Shown in pieces: positions 61,193 to 64,000 of a DNA stretch of 64,000 bases (position 1 is its first letter; each line of letters begins with the position of its first letter). The notes under the pieces are model-generated. The model worked only from the letters and a program-made list of their open reading frames with translations, did not search any database and was not told the origin of the DNA. This DNA is from Roseomonas sp. CECT 9278. GTDB lineage: Bacteria; Pseudomonadota; Alphaproteobacteria; Acetobacterales; Acetobacteraceae. Location of the stretch: assembly GCF_918698155.1 (NCBI RefSeq), contig NZ_CAKKLX010000004.1:124001-188000 (forward strand). The letters are read 5' to 3'. A program made the position numbers and the translations under genes.

Positions 61193-61935
61193 GACGCGGC
61201 CTCCTTGCGGGCGGGGAGTGCGGGCCAGATGCCCTCCGGCGCCGGCGGGATAACCACCAGGCGATGCACCAGGATGCCCGGCACATGCACGTCGTCGGCG
61301 TCGATCGCGCCGGCGGGCAGGATCGGTTCCTCGACCTCCACGATCACCAGCTTCGCGGCCGACGCCATGGCCGGGGCGAAGTTCCGCTGGGCGCGGCGGA
61401 AGCGCAGGTTGCCGGCCTCGTCCGCGCGCCAGGCCCGCAGCAGCGCGACATCGGCGGGCAGGGCGTATTCCAGCAGCACCTCGCGGCCGTTGATGATGCG
61501 CGTCTCGCGCCCTGCGGCCAGTTCGGTGCCGACCGCGGTGGGGGTGTAGAAGGCCGGGATGCCGGCACCCGCGGCGCGCAGGCGTTCGGCCAGCGTGCCC
61601 TGCGGCACGACCTCGGCCTCGACCTCGCCGCGTTCGTAGAAGGGCGTGAACGGCAGCTTGTCCGACGCCCGCGGCGCGGCGGTGAAGGAACAGATCACCT
61701 TCGCCACCTGGCCGTTCTCCACCAGCATGCCGATATCCGGGTTGCGCGGCTTGTGCGCGCCGCCGGTGGTGTTGCCGATGCACACCAGCCGCTTCGCACC
61801 CTGGCGCAGCAGTGCGGCGGTCAGGTTGAACGGCACGCCGGGCAGCGCGAAGCCGCCGAAGGCGATGGTCGCGCCATCGGGTATGCCCGCTACGGCCGCG
61901 TCGAAATCGGCCACCACCTTGCTGCGTCGTGCCAT
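61189..61935 (-). CDS. 3-oxoacid CoA-transferase subunit A (family I)
   Basis: 248-residue alpha subunit, partner of the downstream beta subunit. The glycine-rich CoA loop is IAFGGFALPGVPFNL, followed by VCIGNTTGGAHK, GAGIPAFYTPTAVGTELA and VALLRAWRADEAGNLRFRR. The order and overlap of A then B are standard. Start at ATG 61935; no recognisable regulator lies beside it. The exporter gene upstream ends at 61993, 57 bases away. Confidence 0.88.
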   Translation of the reverse strand: MARRSKVVADFDAAVAGIPDGATIAFGGFALPGVPFNLTAALLRQGAKRLVCIGNTTGGAHKPRNPDIGMLVENGQVAKVICSFTAAPRASDKLPFTPFYERGEVEAEVVPQGTLAERLRAAGAGIPAFYTPTAVGTELAAGRETRIINGREVLLEYALPADVALLRAWRADEAGNLRFRRAQRNFAPAMASAAKLVIVEVEEPILPAGAIDADDVHVPGILVHRLVVIPPAPEGIWPALPARKEAAS

Positions 61936-61992
61936 GCTGTCGTCCCCGTCCCTGCGCGCATCGTCCGGCGTGGCGCGCAGCCTGTCCAGGGG

Positions 61993-62874
61993 TCAGCGCC
62001 GGCGGCTCTCCGCGACCGCCAGCGTGACACCGCAGGCAACGATGATGCCCGCCCCCACCCAGGTAGTGGCATCGGGAAACAGGCCCGAGACGACATATCC
62101 CACCAGCACCGACCCGATCATCTGCCAATACTGGAAGGGCGAGATCACGCTGGCCTGCCCATAGGTCATGGCCTTGGCCACGCACCAATGCCCGCCCGCG
62201 CCCAGCAGCCCCAGCGCCAGGTGCAGCAGCAGGTCGGTCATGCTGTGCGGCATGATCCACACGAAGGGCGCGACGAAGCTCATCACCACCGTGCCGATCA
62301 ACGCGGAATACATCACCGAGGTTTCCGGCCGGTCGATCCCCGCGACCTTGCGCGTGAACACCTGGTACACCGCGTAGCAGAAGGCCGAACCCACGATCAG
62401 CAGCGCGGCGGGCTGGAACACCTCGCTGCCCGGGCGGATCACCACCAGCACGCCGCAGAAGCCGACGATCACGGCCCCCAGGCGCTTGGCGTCGATGCGT
62501 TCACCCAGCATCGGCACCGCCAGCAGCGTGACGAAGAACGGCGCCATGAACGAGATCGACGCCGCCTTGGCCAGCGGCACGTCCTTCACCGCGAAGAAGA
62601 ACAGCGTGGTCGACCCCAGCAGCAGCAGCGATCGCGAGATCTGCGCGGCCGGCCGCTTCGTGGCCAGAACCTCGATGCCATAGCGCGGCACCACCAGCAG
62701 CAGCACCACCGCCAGGTGCCCGGCGGTGCGCGCCCAGATGATCTGCTCGGACGGGTAGGTGCGGCTGAGCACCTGCACGATCCCGTTCATGATCGGGAAG
62801 GCCGTGGTCGCCACGCACATGAAGAAGATGCCGAGCCAGAGCCTGCGCAGCGCATCCTGGCGCGTCTCGCTCAT
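61993..62874 (-). CDS. EamA/DMT-family transporter
   Basis: 293-residue inner-membrane exporter of the drug/metabolite transporter superfamily with about ten helices (two EamA repeats). The first repeat includes GIFFMCVATTAFPIMNGIVQ and the EamA segment RTYPSEQIIWARTAGHL. The second repeat starts near FQPAALLIVGSAFCYAVYQV and ends VGYVVSGLFPDATTWVGAGIIVACGV (part). ATG 62874 starts before the first helix; longer frames add no conserved sequence. The exported solute is unknown. Confidence 0.87.
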   Translation of the reverse strand: MSETRQDALRRLWLGIFFMCVATTAFPIMNGIVQVLSRTYPSEQIIWARTAGHLAVVLLLVVPRYGIEVLATKRPAAQISRSLLLLGSTTLFFFAVKDVPLAKAASISFMAPFFVTLLAVPMLGERIDAKRLGAVIVGFCGVLVVIRPGSEVFQPAALLIVGSAFCYAVYQVFTRKVAGIDRPETSVMYSALIGTVVMSFVAPFVWIMPHSMTDLLLHLALGLLGAGGHWCVAKAMTYGQASVISPFQYWQMIGSVLVGYVVSGLFPDATTWVGAGIIVACGVTLAVAESRRR

Positions 62875-62963
62875 GGTCGGTGCTGGCCCGGACGGTTCAC
62901 GGGGCAAGCGTGTCGTGCCACATCCCGGCGGTCAACGCGTGCCCGGCGCCGCGCCGCGCGCCG

Positions 62964-64000
62964 TCACGCCGAGACCGGCCGCCGCAGCGCCCAGAACGCC
63001 ACCGCCCCCGCCGCATAGGCCAGGATCGACAGCACGAAGGCCGGCCGGTAGGTGCCGGTCACGTCGAACAGCAGCCCCGCGCCCCAGGCGCCGATGCCCG
63101 CCCCCAGCCCCGACCCCACCGTGATGACGCCCAGGATGGTGCCCAGCCGCGGCCCGCCGAACAGGTCGGCGGTCTTGGCCGTGATGGCCGGCCCCCGGGC
63201 GCCCCAGGTGATGCCGAAGAAGCAGGCATGCAGCCACAGCATCAGGTGCTGGTCGCCACTGTCGATCAGCAGGGCCGCCGCCACGCCCAGGATCGAGATC
63301 GCATAGGCCAGGATCGCCGCGCGCTCGCGCCCGATATGGTCGGAGATGGTGCCGGTCAGGATCACCCCCGGCAGCGCCAGCAGGCTGCCCATGCCCAGCA
63401 CGAAGGCGGCATAGAGCGGTTCGAACCCCTGCCCCACCGCGAAGGCCAGCTGGTGCAGCGAGACCAGGAAGCTGCCGATGCTGGTCAGCATGTACACCAG
63501 GAACAGCAGCCAGAAATGCCGCGTGCGCGCCGCCTCGGCGAGCGTCCAGGCGCGGCCGTCGACCGGTGCGCCCGTGACGCCGGCCGGGATGGCGGCCTCC
63601 GCCCGGCGGAACATCGCGGCCAGGGGGATCACCAGCACTCCCATCAACCCGGCCTGCAGCAGGTAGGCGTTCCGCCAGCCGGCCTCGTCCACCAGCCATT
63701 GCGCGACCGGTGCCGAGATCGCGCGGCCGAACCCGTTGGCCGATTGCAGCAGCGATATCGCCATGCCGCGCTGCGCCACGAACAGCCGCGAGACCAGCGG
63801 CACGAAGACGACAAGGCCGATGCAATTCGCCCCCAGCGTCATCACCACGCCGTACAGCAGCACCACCTGCCACAGCGTGGTTGCCTGCGAGGAACCGAGC
63901 AGGCCCGCCGTCAGCAGGCACCCGCCCAGCAGCACCATCCGCCGCGCGCCCAGACGGTCGACCAGCCCGCCCACCAGCGGCGAGGACAGCCCGCCGATGA
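62964..64000 (-). CDS. MFS transporter, N-terminus beyond window edge
   Basis: Partial major facilitator protein. At least ten hydrophobic helices are visible, with the MFS loop motif GGLVDRLGARRM and the second-half loop GTISDHIGRERAAIL. Similar to monocarboxylate or oxalate/formate antiporter-like carriers (MCT type, as in MLTSIGSFLVSLHQ), but substrate assignment is not safe. The frame is open through base 64000, and the true start lies outside. It is 89 bases upstream of the EamA gene on the same strand. Confidence 0.85.
   Translation of the reverse strand, partial: IGGLSSPLVGGLVDRLGARRMVLLGGCLLTAGLLGSSQATTLWQVVLLYGVVMTLGANCIGLVVFVPLVSRLFVAQRGMAISLLQSANGFGRAISAPVAQWLVDEAGWRNAYLLQAGLMGVLVIPLAAMFRRAEAAIPAGVTGAPVDGRAWTLAEAARTRHFWLLFLVYMLTSIGSFLVSLHQLAFAVGQGFEPLYAAFVLGMGSLLALPGVILTGTISDHIGRERAAILAYAISILGVAAALLIDSGDQHLMLWLHACFFGITWGARGPAITAKTADLFGGPRLGTILGVITVGSGLGAGIGAWGAGLLFDVTGTYRPAFVLSILAYAAGAVAFWALRRPVSA

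Overview
The window has very high GC and strong third-position GC bias, which leaves long shadow reading frames opposite nearly every gene. It looks like a chromosomal segment of an environmental alphaproteobacterium. The many Bug/TTT-type solute-binding proteins, DUF1028, orphan amidohydrolases and CaiB-type CoA transferases suggest an Acetobacteraceae/Roseomonas-like organism. That assignment is inference from gene content; there is no rRNA or tRNA here to confirm it. I found no transposase, integrase, phage gene, CRISPR array or tRNA.

Layout. 1-6409: nitrogen scavenging. A divergently transcribed, truncated ureD (urease maturation) faces the complete urea ABC transporter urtABCDE, and a good sigma-54 type -24/-12 promoter lies upstream of urtA. 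6406-14342: a Zn-alcohol dehydrogenase, a DUF1028 protein, a two-gene unit (family 5 solute-binding protein plus a RidA/CnbZ-like protein), then a minus-strand group (tag, Gfo/Idh/MocA, ketopantoate-reductase-like, SDR). 14552-17131: one fused secDF gene. 17340-19359: two tandem, near-identical-length Bug binding proteins that share a 14-bp leader motif.

19427-31890 (minus strand): a long catabolic run. Read in transcription order it holds a class II aldolase, a YtcJ-like amidohydrolase, peptide/nickel-type permeases B and C, a binding protein, an ATZ/TRZ-type amidohydrolase, ATPases D and F, a 3-hydroxyisobutyrate dehydrogenase, an iron alcohol dehydrogenase and a Bug protein. Many junctions overlap as ATGA, GTGA or TGATG. 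32013-38723 (minus strand): an enigmatic three-gene module made of DUF2126-transglutaminase, a fused circularly permuted ATP-grasp/alpha-E protein, and a transglutaminase. It is divergent from a membrane flavocytochrome reductase at 38939.

40382-46371: a D-aminoacylase-type amidohydrolase, a tiny secreted protein, a 3-hydroxyacyl-CoA dehydrogenase, a class A beta-lactamase-fold serine hydrolase without the usual deacylation glutamate, and a MaoC-type hydratase plus CitE lyase pair. 46427-48267: dadA and a divergent Lrp-family regulator, with paired 20-bp-spaced operator-like repeats at the regulator start. 48367-56993: a DapA-like gene pair facing a tightly coupled plus-strand operon (two Bug proteins, two LigI-like hydrolases, a MaoC-type hydratase, two CaiB CoA transferases, a VOC protein). 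56990-64000: a flavoprotein with no standard start codon, an M20 peptidase-like amidohydrolase, a DsbA-type isomerase preceded by a 25-bp tandem repeat, a two-subunit CoA transferase, an EamA exporter and a partial MFS transporter.

Overall, the genes describe a cell that takes up dilute nitrogen and organic acids or amides through many periplasmic binding proteins, hydrolyses them, and feeds them into CoA-thioester chemistry.
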